A DNA stretch of 64,000 nt from Verpa conica. Lineage: Eukaryota; Ascomycota; Pezizomycetes; Pezizales; Morchellaceae. How positions within the stretch are numbered: position 1 is the stretch's first letter; each line of letters opens with the position of its first letter. The position numbers and the translations under genes are program-made. The stretch is from NCBI GenBank assembly GCA_033030425.1, contig JAUFSD010000005.1, positions 1,849,001 to 1,913,000 on the forward strand. Reading direction: 5' to 3'. The notes under the pieces were generated by a model that was not told the DNA's origin, did not search any database, and saw nothing but the letters and a program-made list of their open reading frames with translations. This document shows positions 37,215-48,913 of this stretch, one piece after another.

Positions 37215-37704
37215 ATGGGGAAAGCATCGCTACTAGAGCTAATGGTCATTTCCATGACTGCAATTGCGCCCGGGACTGCTCACCCTTTAGAACAGCTCCC
37301 CGAGCCCGACAAGAAACCACTTAGTCGAGGTGAGATTGCTGCGATAGCCATTGGCGTAATCACTACAGTCATCTCCATTCTCACTTTCATTGTGGGCTGG
37401 GAAAGAATGCGGAGAACGAAGGTAATAGCCCAAACTCCCTAGTCAAACATAGACATTCACATTAAAGGGCCTAGGTTTAGTGTGAATTATCTCAATTCAT
37501 TTAGCCTTCTCAAGGACTGACGTTCCATGAAACTAGAAAGCTAAAGCTGAAAATATCACCCAAACGACGCACAATACCACACACACCACGATTACCACGA
37601 ATATACAAATGAACACTTGTACTGCACTCACTACATCTGAGACACAGCGGCCCCATGAGATTAGTCTAGAGGAGATTGAGGGGTTTGGCCCCACGGAACA
37701 ATAG
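37215..37704 (+). CDS. Small glycine-zipper single-pass membrane protein, copy 3
   Basis: Two exons, 37215-37421 and 37537-37704, giving 124 residues. The donor is AAG/GTAATAG and the acceptor AACTAG, phase 0. The N-terminus begins MGKASLLEL; LSRGEIAAIAIG follows, with Gly39 and Gly47 kept but the middle glycine replaced by Ala43; the hydrophobic helix is about 41-61; the flank is GWERMRRTK. The tail has ITQTTHNTTHT and NIQMNT, then diverges from the RPEPVR region into RPHEISLEEIEGFG. Its tail is the most diverged of the three. A MITE-like element starts 34 bases after the stop codon. The start ATG is the first in frame and aligns with copy 2. Confidence 0.78.
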
Positions 37705-37737
37705 AGTGCGTTGGGTGCTGTTGAGTTTCTCATATAA

Positions 37738-38320
37738 ATGTTCTGGCCCGTTGGGGGGACCTGCCTATCGGGGGGACGTCCCCTGAACGGGCCAGCCTGG
37801 GAGCGGACAGGTAGGCATCCCCTGAATGGGTTACCTGTTGGAGGGATACCAGTGTCCCCCATATGGGTAGGTGATAAATCATGGCTCAATTAATACAGGA
37901 AATCCTAAATAAATTAAGTGAGTAGTCAGAAAAATATCAGCCTATCCTGAGATTATTTTAAGATTTTTTGTGATTTTATACCATGGGTTGTTGTCTCTAG
38001 GGATTTGTATATTGTGGGCGCTTTTTGGTAGCAAATAATGGTTATATGTTATCTGATAAATATGGGTGCTTTATAAGCGATGTACTTGGGTAAAATATGA
38101 TTTAATAGGGTAAAATAGCTGTCTACCTGTTCAGGGGACGCAGTGTGTCCCTCCAATGGGTAGCCCATTGAGGGGATGCCCTATAAAACTGATTTATAGC
38201 TACCCATTGGAGGGATATCCCCCCAACAGGTAGCCCATTGGGGGGATATCCCTCCAACAGGCCGGCCCGTCCAGGGGACGTCCCCCCGATAGGCAGCGTC
38301 CCCCGAACGGGCAAGAACAT
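37738..38320. mobile_element. MITE-like element with about 56-bp imperfect TIRs
   Basis: The left end ATGTTCTGGCCCGTTGGGGG and the right end (inverted, closing cgggcaagaacat) match over about 56 bases, including the block GGGGGGACGTCCCCTGAACG. Subterminal arrays of gggtagcccattggggggat-like units lie just inside both ends. The interior is AT-rich with no open frame. It lies immediately downstream of family copy 3. Confidence 0.8.
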
Positions 38321-38810
38321 AAACACGTTTGTGAATGGGATGATAGAATATTGATTCAGTATCTTTGCTTCAATAAGGAGAAAAAACTATATATGCGTGA
38401 TTATTATTCAATCGATAATTGTTTTAGACTTTCACTAGGTGGGTATAAGGCTCTAACGATCATTATACCTCGCATGTCCCCCCACAAGCCAGCGCTTCCT
38501 CGGTAAATATTAATTTAGTCAACCGATCAAGTCAGACTTTCTTTTTCTGTTTTTCAGGATGAGTCTTCATGCAGAAAGCCGGTTCTTGTATAAACCAATA
38601 AATATGCAAGACGAACCTACGTTGGGCCCTCTCGCCCGCTTCAAAAAAGTGAAAGGAAACACCGCGAGATATATAACTGCATGACTAGACGTTTTTCTCG
38701 ATCCGGAGCTAGTATTGGAATTACATCTAAACTATACATATAATTAAGCAAAAAAAGCAACTTAAACCAGAAGACACCGTAACTTCATTTTTTATGGCGC
38801 GTGCTAGTCT

Positions 38811-38860
38811 CGTTCCCAGCCCAATGGTTGCTTTTGCTGCGTGGCCACCATAGGGGTCGT
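38811..38860 (+). mobile_element. Isolated end of GTCTCGT-type MITE
   Basis: TAGTCTCGTTCCCAGCCCAA and the following TGGTTGCTTTTGCTGCG match, inverted, the right terminus of the element at 28722-29178. The opposite end was not found nearby, so this is a truncated copy. Confidence 0.65.
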
Positions 38861-40046
38861 GTAGTCTTGAATGTGCTAGCCGGGACAGTGTGGGCTATCT
38901 TCTGTTCAACAGCAAGCCACACCAAATTTCAACAACCTGTGTCATGTAAAAAATGGAAGAAATTCCACCAGCTCAATTATTTATCCATTGGGGTAAAACA
39001 CTATCAATATATAATCCCAATAGAAATTTACCTCCAGTATATCTCCTCCTACTGGTTATGCCATGAGTAGCACCCATAATGCACTAGGTACTTCTAGGAA
39101 CAGTTCCATTTTGTACATACTCTTTACAACCAAAAAATGAAGTTTTATTCCACAACAACCACATATGCCCAAGCTTAATAAAAAAAGATATGGAGGTTCA
39201 TTAGCACTATATAAGGCTACATATATTTTTTTGTTAGTGATTTGGAATACTGTGGGAATCGGAATATCGACTTAAATTTTACGACACATTTAAGACTGCG
39301 CGTACCATAGGTGTAAGAATATCACATACAGCTACAGGGCTATGGCATAAAAAAATCCCCCCCCCTCTCCTAAAGCAAAACAAGAATAAAACAAAGAATC
39401 CACAAAAAGAAAAAAAATGGTTGAGATAGGCATAGTGCCTACAATCGCATCAACGGCTAGACTCCGCACCCACATCCCGAGTCACTTTCAGTAGATGCCT
39501 AGGTCCTCGTACATACCTAATCATGTTGTGACTGGTTGATAATTAGCTGCGCTTTATTGCACTTCACTTGGACACGATCCTTGGCGCCACGTGATAAGTC
39601 ATCCAAGATATTATTTGTATTATGTAGTTAGCAGGACTTTTACCTTCAGGGTAATTACGCCCACCCTAACCTCCTAGGCCCCAGTTCGTGACCCAGTCAC
39701 CTTTCCTAGTCTGGGGAAGGTACTCTTTTTCTAAATGATGTACGCAACTATAGCTTTAGCATAGATTATATCTAAACCCCAGAGATGCATAGGCGATCGA
39801 CGAGAAGCTCGGAGTGACAACCTGTGATGTATGAGGGTACAAATACTATATTTAGCGTTTCTAACCACTAACAGGATATTTTAACATAGACTTAAAGCCA
39901 ATATTCAAAAGTTTCCCCATATCTTATATAACCAGCGACAATCTCTCCACTTTGTCTATATTTTTTTTCAAAAAGAAACCCACCATGCTTCTCACAAATA
40001 TGCAAAAACACAAGGAAATAAGCAGAACATAACCTCCTCCTTCAAA

Positions 40047-41618
40047 TCACCAACCCCTCCACCTAACCCACACATCCTTCACAACATCCCCCTTGTCGAC
40101 AACAAAATACCACCCATACCCACTTCCCGCAATACAAGCATGCTGTGGCCAAATCTTCACCTTCATCCCAATTTCCAACTTCTCTCCCGACCCCTTCTCC
40201 TTCTCTGCCAGAATACCATGTTCCTGCGATATCCTACTCACAATCCACCCACTCTCCTTCGGGGTTCTTCCAGGTGCAGATAATCCCCAATTCGATACGG
40301 CCCCCCAACCAGGCCATTTTTTACCTGGCTCGCGTCCTAGCCCAATGGTACCGACCGCTACGAGTGCTTCGTTCAATCCACCTTCTCCACGACCAGGGTA
40401 AACGGAGACCACCTCGGCAAGGATCGAAATCGCGATATCTTTAACCCCCAAAGTGTACGGCGCGGGAATAACCTGAGTTGATAACTGCTGCAAGTCGAGC
40501 ATAGTGTAGACACCGGCGTGAACCTCGAGTTTGCACCGCTTATCGAGCATGCTCAAGTCCTGTGAGAAAGTCTTTACAGATTCCGAATCCATTGTCATTG
40601 TTGTTGCCGATAACGCTGTTGGCGTAGCGCCGACTGAAATGGTCCATTTACGACTACTCTCCTTTGATAATCCAAACTCCTTATTCGCCGAGATCATTGC
40701 CAGCTCCCCTGCCTTGATTTCCTCAGAGAGGAGAAGGAATGCATCTGTTGTGTTAGTTACGTTGTAGGAGTGGCCAGCGTGGGAGTAGAATCCTTTAAGG
40801 AATATTCTCCCGGTTGTTTCGAGCTCAAGAAAACGGATTCGGTCGAGGAGGGCTTTGAAGGTTTCAGATGTTACTTCGATTCCCGCGCGCTGAGTGCCCA
40901 TGTCCAGTTTGATGAAGATGGGCCATTGCTTCCCGGTAACAATTGATTTAACGAGTTGTGTGAGCTGGTCGGGATGATCAACGAGGATCGAAATCGTGAG
41001 GGATGGGTGAGCGGCTGATAGAGCCGACAGACGGGGAAGCGCCGAGGGTGCAAGTGGTACGCCATATAGGATCTGACAACGGACGTTAGAAACACTCACG
41101 TGACTAAATAGTAGACATACTTACATCATTCACAACACCTTCCCTGACCAATGGGACCAATGCCTCTGCCTCCCGAACCGTGGAGACAACCAACTTCCCG
41201 CCACTTCTTGTCCCAAGTTGTAACCGAGTTAATTCGGTTGTCTAATTATTATCGCATTTGTTAGACAACACTCCTACCCTTAGTCATCCACGACTGTCTC
41301 AAGACGGGAATGATCACGGGTTGCTCAAGAACCAATGATTCACCTGACCCCCTTGGGACTCTGCCGAGGAACAAAAGAGGGGGAATGAATAAAAATTGCG
41401 TAATTAGCACTCACCTTATGAGTTTTTACATGTGGCCTAAAGTCCATGCCGAAAGTCTTTGGAGCCTGGAGCATACGCTCACAGTTCCGCTTGAGCACGG
41501 CTTCATCGAGAATTGCCGACGGGGTTGGAAGCTCAGAGATGTGTTTGCCGAGAAAGTGTTTCCGCAACTCAGCAGCGGAGGGGGAGGGGTAAATACTGTC
41601 GGAGAGTGGAGTGGCCAT
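40047..41618 (-). CDS. D-serine dehydratase / D-threonine aldolase-type PLP enzyme
   Basis: Three exons: 41618-41415, 41241-41125 and 41072-40047, giving 448 residues, close to the usual fungal size. Intron phases are all 0. The fold-type III (alanine racemase-like) N-terminal domain carries RPHVKTHK at the end of exon 1, with Lys65 the expected PLP Schiff-base lysine. The C-terminal beta domain carries WPQHACIAG, whose His and Cys correspond to the zinc ligands of eukaryotic D-serine dehydratase. The predicted reaction is D-serine to pyruvate and ammonia (Dsd1-like), in the cytosol. D-threonine aldolase is the main alternative, since the two share this domain; the zinc His-Cys pair favours the dehydratase. 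No truncation is seen. Upstream codons are open but have no ATG before 41618. Confidence 0.88.
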
Positions 41619-42495
41619 AGTCACGGCTATATCGTTGCCAGAGTGCTGGGATTCCTCAGTGTGGTCGGAGAAGGCGGGGTAGCTGTGCGGGGGCTGGGTT
41701 AGGGTTAGCTTTGGTGTAGCCAAATGGTAAACGCGCGTTTATAGCAGTAGATTCACGTCCCGAGAAACTGGAAAGTTCCCGCTGCTGGGTCTTGTGGGGA
41801 CACAACGCCTAGTTATACTCGGAGCAGGCGAAAAGAACCTCAAGACAAGATACTGGATTAGCCAATCAGCCCCCCAGTATAGCTAGGCATGGCTAATCAA
41901 GAGTCTCTAGCAAACAGTATGTCCAGCTTCTTCCCCCTGCCTTCCCCATAACTCGCCGGATCGCGCGGAGCTGTACCCTACCCTGCAACATTACCTGGCC
42001 ATTGCACTCCCCAATCGGAGCGGGATATGTAGCCGACTCCTGCACCGGAGACTCGAAGCATATACGCCCATTATGCCACGCAGTCTTTCATACTAGCTAC
42101 TGGTGGTCAATTCCGCAGGAAGGCTTGAAACACTTCCCCAAGCGAGTCCGGGAAGCTCTCAATTCCGCCTCTAGTAGAATTCTAAATATGTAGGTTGAAA
42201 ACAGTCACGGCTACACGCAATTATAAACGCGTCTACCTACTATTATTTATATGGCCTCTCAAGACAAGAGGACTATGGAATAGCACCAAACGGAAAAAAA
42301 AGGAGCACAGTGGACAAAAAGGAGAAAGTAGGAGTTTTTTTGCGACAAGAATTAATTGTTAATGAAAAAATAAAAAAGTTACATCCCCCCTGGGTGGTCT
42401 ATATTGGTATCATATGGTTTCTTAGCAACATAGAAATAACTGTTTTGGAAGAATTAGTTTCCATGTACCTAGCTATGTGAATGAAGGGGAAGGGC
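41619..42495. other. Intergenic between PLP enzyme and methyltransferase
   Basis: About 880 bases serving as promoter of the D-serine dehydratase-like gene and 3' flank of the methyltransferase gene. No reading frame here is convincing. Confidence 0.6.
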
Positions 42496-44256
42496 TCACT
42501 TGTTATGATAAACATGGATATGCCTATTAGTGCAATCTCGGTAAGCACCTGCGCACAGCGCTTTCGCCGACTCTCCACTCATACCCAACACTCTCGTGAA
42601 AAGTGCGAGCCCGTAGGCCTCAAAACTTGTTTCTAGATTCGCCAAAACCCAGTGCCCTAATTCTTTCAAGTGAGGGTCTTTAGGCCATGGGCCCATTGGT
42701 GCGGGCCTGATTTCCTCTTTAATGTCTATGAAACCAGCGTTCGTAAGGCACTCCCTTGCCTTAGTTGGCGCGGTTAGGAACCCCATCATATCAATTGCCT
42801 TTATGAAGCTGTTTATGTATTCACGTAGTGGGCAATCTTCAGGGAAGCTACCGTCATCACAGCTTAACCCTATAGCGTGCTCTATTATCTCGACGTGGCC
42901 ACCTGGCGTAAGATGCCTACGGGGCCATACTTTTATCAGCTATACCGACGGAAAGTAGTTAACCCAGAATAGTAGAAGTTGACCCACTTGTATATCTGTT
43001 CTATGTAACGATCCCAATTTCTAATAGACTGACCAAGTAACCGTGAATGGATAAAGTCGAAGTGGTTCTGCGGCACTTTAGGTTAGTTAACCCCCCAAAG
43101 GGAAAGTACAAGTAATGAGACGCACAGGCGGGTATGTCCATTCCATTTCTACGTCATCGATTTCAAATCGACAGTTCGGAAGCACCCTAGTCGAGGCACA
43201 GACTTTAGAATTCCGTCTCCGAGATATCCGAGAGGGCGAAGAGGGTAGGAGAAGGATACTGACAAGTTTGGTTGGATTGCACTTAGATCAATTCCGATGA
43301 TTTCTGCTTCCGGATACAGCCTGAAGGATTCCTCCAAAAAGAGCGTTAAACTAAAACCTTTTGATTACGTCTCAGGAAATCCCGGACTACATTCCACCCG
43401 GTCCAAAGAATTCTTACTCCGCCATATCTAGCGCCCATATACCCGTTCCAGTACCGACGTCCAAGACTCGCCTCGGAGGGTATTGATCCAAAGGTGCAAG
43501 GGTAAGTTTTCCGCGTAGAATCTTGACAAAGATATGATGATGCATATCGAGGCTATAACCCCGGGTTTTATTTAGACACTTGTAAAAGTTTGGGAGAGAA
43601 GGATTAAGGTACCGGTCTTGCTCTGTCTAGGAATTGTAAAGTTGGTGTCAGCTTTGTGATCTATCACGGTGGTTATGTGGGTCTTTTTCATGGACATACC
43701 TCATCGTTTGGTAAGAAGTACTGTCCTTCTGCATATCTGTGGTATCTCCGCCCTAGAGACACTCTGTGAGCATATGATTGTGTGACAAGATTTAAAATTC
43801 CTAGCGGCCGATACTAAGAGAGTGAAAGATGAATAGCATACCATTTTCGTAGGGGTAATCGATGATACTTGGAGTTAGGGAGACACATCCGCTAGGGTTA
43901 CTACACGTTTGTCAGATAAGTATCCGCACGAAAAAGACCATGAGGCACAGCAGCACATGGCTGGGCCCAGCACTTTGGTTCACCGTGGCTCAGTTGTTCC
44001 GGGACCCATATGTGTCCCCAACAAGCCGGCTGCAGGGGGTTTTGGATCACTCACGTCCCGGAATCTTGGTTCTCATCATCATCTCCAGCCTGATAATACT
44101 AATACAGGTGTCAGGTTCAAGAGCGGTGGAGAAAGGAGCGTTTCCATGCTGTAACAGCAACGCAATCATCACGATACGATGACTCACCATGCCAGAATCT
44201 ACCTCAATGTTATTTGCGGGGAGAACGGGCTCGCGTTCAGGGCTTTCGTTACCCAT
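42496..44256 (-). CDS. SAM-dependent methyltransferase, UMTA/LaeA-like
   Basis: Nine exons: 44256-44188, 44089-44055, 43891-43842, 43752-43700, 43626-43418, 43350-43264, 43186-43126, 43067-42988 and 42916-42496, giving 354 residues with every phase consistent. Family landmarks appear in order: YPYENGRRYHRY near the N-terminus, LPNDE, LDMHHHIF, motif I VLDVGTGTGIWALDMA, post-I IIGIDLSAIQP, PNCRFEIDDVE, HLTPGGHVEIIEH and a C-terminal ELGHWVLANLE. These match the large fungal group of UMTA-type methyltransferases, which includes LaeA-like regulators and secondary-metabolite tailoring enzymes. I cannot tell which, and no biosynthetic backbone gene lies nearby. Two donors are weak (GTGCGT and GTCAGT), and the exon 5/6 junction gives a short insertion after motif I relative to relatives I recall, so that acceptor is the least sure. 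Confidence 0.82.
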
Positions 44257-47235
44257 AATCTCCTCCTTTGTCCGATTAGACTAAAGTATAAAGCTACCCA
44301 GAAAACAAAGAAATAGGAGCGTCTGGGGCGGCGTAGAGGCTATTTATCAATCGACAAGCCCAAGATGGGACGAACTGTCGAGAAAGAAGCCGAGAGAGGA
44401 AGATTAGATGGTGCACAACTTTGAAAGAACACAAGGGCTCAGCACGGAACTATATAGAATCAAACTAGCGGCGTAGCAAGGACAGTGAACGAGGAAGCGG
44501 GGTATTGATAGGTAGACGGGCATCAAGCAAGGTGTAACTGAGGCCAGAACGCAGACAGAAAGCCGGCCTCACATATGCAATGCACGAGGCAGTCCCCAGA
44601 CGCATAGGCTCTCGGGTTTAAAACTCCCCAGCCAGAGACCCCCCATTCCCAGAGAGCACACACGGCATGTTTCACCAGAGACCAAGCTTTCCATCTCCAG
44701 TCCCTCGGGACAGGTACCGATGGGAGACTATGGAGGGCGATGCTGGAGACAAATATCCGGGACTCTAGGAGCTGAGACCGTGGGGGGTTGGGTAGTGTAA
44801 CAGAGCACGAAGAAGAAAAGAAACCTAGCCAGGCCTCATCTCGACTGCATCAGTAACTAATGCAGCTGGCTGTTTATGATATACTCACATGTATCTCCTT
44901 GGCTTTACCACCAGACCTAGCTAGCCATTGATTATTTTCTTCTCTCGCATCTTCCTATCAATCGAGGTGATCTTCACGGCATGGGGCCCTATGGACACTA
45001 GTCTGTCGCTGGTGCGCTGGGACGCCAATTCTCGCCGTCCTGTCCTTGTAGCAGCTCGTCTTTTGTTTGCGCCCGGCACGTACCTACCTAGGAATGTGTA
45101 TCAGGAGCACCACAATGCATCATGACTATCCCTTGGCCACACCCACCACATCCTACCAGAGGCTATTTTTATGGGCGTGTTACCCACCCTCTACTCATCA
45201 TCCTCACCATCCTCATCATCCTCATCTTGCCATCCAAATATCCGGTGTTTCTTATACTCCCAGACATGCTATTTGTTCTGTTTGAGTCCCCCCCGGAGAA
45301 AACGACCCTCGCCTTCTATTGGCAGAGTTGGTGGCTTACGGGCAGATGGTACCGTTGATAGTGATACTTGCTGGGATTCCCAGACTCTGGGGCTTCACGG
45401 ACAGTGTGTCGTTCGATTGGGGCAAAAGCCAATGTCATGTTCTTCCTGAAACCTAAAGCTCAGATGGACCCTTGAAACTAACTAGTAGGTAACCCTAGCC
45501 CTGATACTCGCTAACTGGTGTTACGTCCTGTCCTATAAAGCAGCACGGACCCGTCTCATGGGAACGCCTCTGATCCCCTATCGGTAAACGCAAACTGTGA
45601 GACATTGCTATAAGATACAGTACTAATCTTGGATAAGACCCTCTTCTAATAAGAAAGACCATGTCTAAGCTAGACTATTAACCAACAGAACAGGTATTTG
45701 GGCTTAGTTATATACCTCACGCCTTGGTTAGTCGAATGCCACGATTTTCTAGGGCTCTGGCATACTTTGCGCGGGTTATTACGGTACTATGTCGTGATCT
45801 CCCCCACCCGTATATGCATGACAGATCTGTCCAGACCAAATTTGATTTGGCATCGAGCCGGGTCCGTTACTAAGTGTAAGCCTATTGATCGGAGGTAGTA
45901 CTCCTCTTGGTGAGATAGATAGGGGGTTAATTATTGTCTTATTGCTACTTTTTGGTCCTAAGAAAATTGTGCACAGCGCATCTAAATCCCTAGCCTCATT
46001 ACGCACTTTTGAACCCAAGAAAATCTTAAGGCGTTGATAGACATCGCCACTAAGGCAAAGTAAGCATATATTGTCGGGACCGCGTGTATCAACACGCTGT
46101 TTGTCCTGATTTATGCGTTGGAAGACAGTATAAACGACTGACTGATTTACTTAGGGGCTCCCGGTACCTGGTTAGCGGGGCGACTTTCTTTTGGTGGAAG
46201 GGGCGCCCACACCCTCTTCTCTGAAAGGAATTGCTTGAAGCCACAGAAAATTGTGGGGAAAGCCACAATATAACACCTTGTCAAGATGCGGGCACTGCAG
46301 CCTGTTGTGGCGCTGGTATCCGAGGAATACCGGGCCATGATTGGAGGGGAGTTCAACAAAACTGGTGTGGGAACATGGGAACAGGGTTTACAGGGTTAGC
46401 CCAAGCAACCTTAAGCTCTGTAGATCACTCTTAGGTTTCCGAATATCGGTGCCATCATTTGTTGGATGCGCCGGGAAAGAAAAAGGAACGAAGAACCCTG
46501 AGAAAATACTTCGAATAGGGCCCCTCTAGAGACTTAGGGGCGGGTCTTGGTCCGGTATGTGGGGGCTCCTTCCGTGGCTATTCCCCGACATCTCTGTGTG
46601 GATCAGGTTGCGGAGCCGAAACATCAATTAACCTTGTGTTCAGCGGCAAGGTATAACTTATAGATATGTCGGCTCTGCCCTCAGCTCCATCTGTCCATGG
46701 GTACCCTGAGCATAACTGGCGCCCATCAATGAGTTACATTGGGAAAAGGGGAGCTTAACCAGATACATAGGTATCATGGCTCAACCGCAATCATAACTTG
46801 CGCAGCTAATTCCCCAAGCGGTTGAGTAAGTATGTTTCAAGTTGGAAAGAGCCAAGTTAAAAGACGCGCAAAGACAAATTACTGCCTATTGTGTCACTGA
46901 TGAGTCTTTCCGTCCTATGCTATACACTTGCACAGACGGTCACAAGATTGCTGTGACTGTACCTTCTATCCGCTGGGTTGTCCGTTGTTGACATTGTTGA
47001 TGTTGACGAAATCGAGAGTCAGGAGAGACACAAAAACAAGGAAAAAGCAAGACTCGTAAAAACACTACAGCAACGTGGTGTGGGCGCTTCTCTCCCCCGC
47101 GAATATATGGTAGCAGATCAATAGTCCTGCCGTCGTTTCTAGTCGACAGGGTGAGTAGGTACCACTTTCCCCTCCTGGGCCCCGTTGTTTATCGACAACC
47201 CACAACAAGCAACAGAGCAGGGAGAGAGAGCGAAG
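44257..47235. other. 3 kb intergenic, no gene seen
   Basis: A divergent promoter region between the methyltransferase (minus) and the CaaX protein gene (plus). It contains a short CATCCTCAT-type triplet-rich tract at about 45195-45235. Open frames up to about 90 codons overlap on several strands and have no recognisable content. Confidence 0.55.
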
Positions 47236-48913
47236 ATGACTACCCAGCAACAACGACGGCGACAGTCTCGACATAGGAGCTACTCGCCTCCTCCGTCGCC
47301 TTCATTCCATTCCATGTCGTCTAGTAGTCGAAATGGTAGTGAATATGGCATCTCCTCAGCCCCTCGGCACCCTGTACCATCCATGCAAGCTGCCTTTGAA
47401 GAATCTATCCTTGATCTCGAGGTCGATACGAGCACAAATGCGAGTATAACCAACTCCTCTGGGGCGGGTTCTTCCACTTCTCAGGGCTCTCGCAAGCGTC
47501 GCCGCCACTCGGAACACCACAGACTCCTTAAGGTCGTCTCGCAGATCGCTTTCGGTATTCATTTACTGCATGCGCGGCTCGCCAAATCTGACCCGGAGGT
47601 AGTACGAATACTCCAGTCTCACGTAAATGACATGGACTTCTTTGTCTCGTCAACGATAAACGACTTCCAGATGGCCAAGTCAGACATTAGGCAGAGGCTC
47701 AAGCACCTACGGATCCCGCTTGACTCTGGCCGTGCATCTGAGGTTTTCGATCAGATGCTGGAGAACCGCGATTTCCGGCTGGAGATTATCAAGGGGAACG
47801 AGAATGTTGAATATGTTATATCACGGACCGCTGTGGCAATGAAGAGCGCTCTGATAGATGTACGGGAGGGGCTAAGCGCAGTGGACGAGCTAGCAAAGTA
47901 CCTTTTGAGTCTGAAAAAGGGATGGAAGAATACAAATCTAATACGAGTCTACACGGCAATCACTTTCAATGTTGAGCAGTGGTTTACGGGACTTGTGGCA
48001 TTACAAACCAAAGGAGTAGGATTGAAAGAGGATATTGAGCAGCTACGACGTGTGGTTCGAGAAATCGAACTGAGGACTGGCGTAGCATCTAGGAAGACTA
48101 AGGTATAACTTCTACCATCTGTATAGGGTTATGCCTATCCACCTTTTATGTTTTAGATTCTAACATGTCATGTCTGATATAGGACTCAGTTGTTGTGGCA
48201 AGCAAAAAATCGGTAAGCTGCTTTCATTTCTTATGATTGCTTAGGTGGTTTTGGGTAGCATGTATGCCCACAATATCTAGTGTTTCTCAATAAAAACATT
48301 CTATCAAAATATATCTTTGCTAACAGCCAAACAGTGTCCGAATATATCTGCAAACATCCACAAACCACTCCCTGCAACCCCATCAGACTCTGTCCTCACC
48401 GCAATAGACATTCGCCGTCCTAAACCCCGTACATCCAAGAAAACATTGGTGAAACATCATCGTTCTCAGTCAACCGAGAAACGCAAAACGCCTACTATTG
48501 TCGTGACGGATGAGGGGCAAGAACCTCCATCAGCTCCGAAAGCTCCGTTGGGTCGTACCATCTCCCAGCGACTCCTTAGTCGCCCACGAACACGGTCAAA
48601 GGATACACCTGAAAATGAGCTAGAATTCCAAAAGCAAAAAAGACTGAGTAGGATACGAGCCCGGCCAGTACCAGAGATGTGGCCTGAGCCATTATCTGGG
48701 AGGTCTGGAGATGTTTCGGTATGGAGATATTTCTCCTTTTTTTCGTCCCCTCTGGGGCGAGTGCGCAATAAACTGATTCCGGAGGGGCTTTAGGAAAACG
48801 AAGACAACCAAGAAGAGACGGAATTCTCATCCAGCCCAGACAATCTCCAAGTCAATAGAAAAGAGTCGAAGGAGAAAGTATTAAAAAGACCACAAAGCTG
48901 TATTGTCTCATGA
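47236..48913 (+). CDS. Helical Ser-rich protein with C-terminal CaaX box
   Basis: Four exons: 47236-48102, 48183-48212, 48335-48718 and 48794-48913, giving 466 residues. The N-terminal 100 residues are Arg/Ser/Pro-rich and disordered. Residues about 105-285 form an alpha-helical domain (from LLKVVSQIAFGIHLLHARLA to LRRVVREIELR) that looks conserved in ascomycetes but is unnamed to me. The C-terminal part is basic and Ser-rich. With the last intron spliced (GTATGG donor, CTTTAG acceptor, ACTGAT branch) the protein ends KRPQSCIVS, a farnesyl-type CaaX box with basic residues before it, predicting prenyl-dependent membrane attachment. Without that splice it would end in a shorter frame at 48793 lacking the box. 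The CaaX ending and the clean splice signals favour the spliced model. Start chosen at the first in-frame ATG. Confidence 0.78.

Larger units (their letters stand above)
37705..40046. other. Intergenic with MITEs, no gene
   Basis: Contains the 583-bp element at 37738-38320 and one isolated end of the GTCTCGT-type MITE at about 38811-38860. The interval 39800-40046 is the 3' flank of the D-serine dehydratase-like gene. No other coding region is supported. Confidence 0.55.

Noticed and set aside
37533..37889. 118-codon minus-strand frame with hydrophobic stretch
   Set aside because: Half is the end of a MITE and half is antisense to exon 2 of family copy 3.
37738..38320. CRISPR-like impression from repeated gggtagcccattgggggga units
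   Set aside because: Units are subterminal repeats of an inverted-repeat element in a eukaryotic genome, irregularly spaced and in both orientations.
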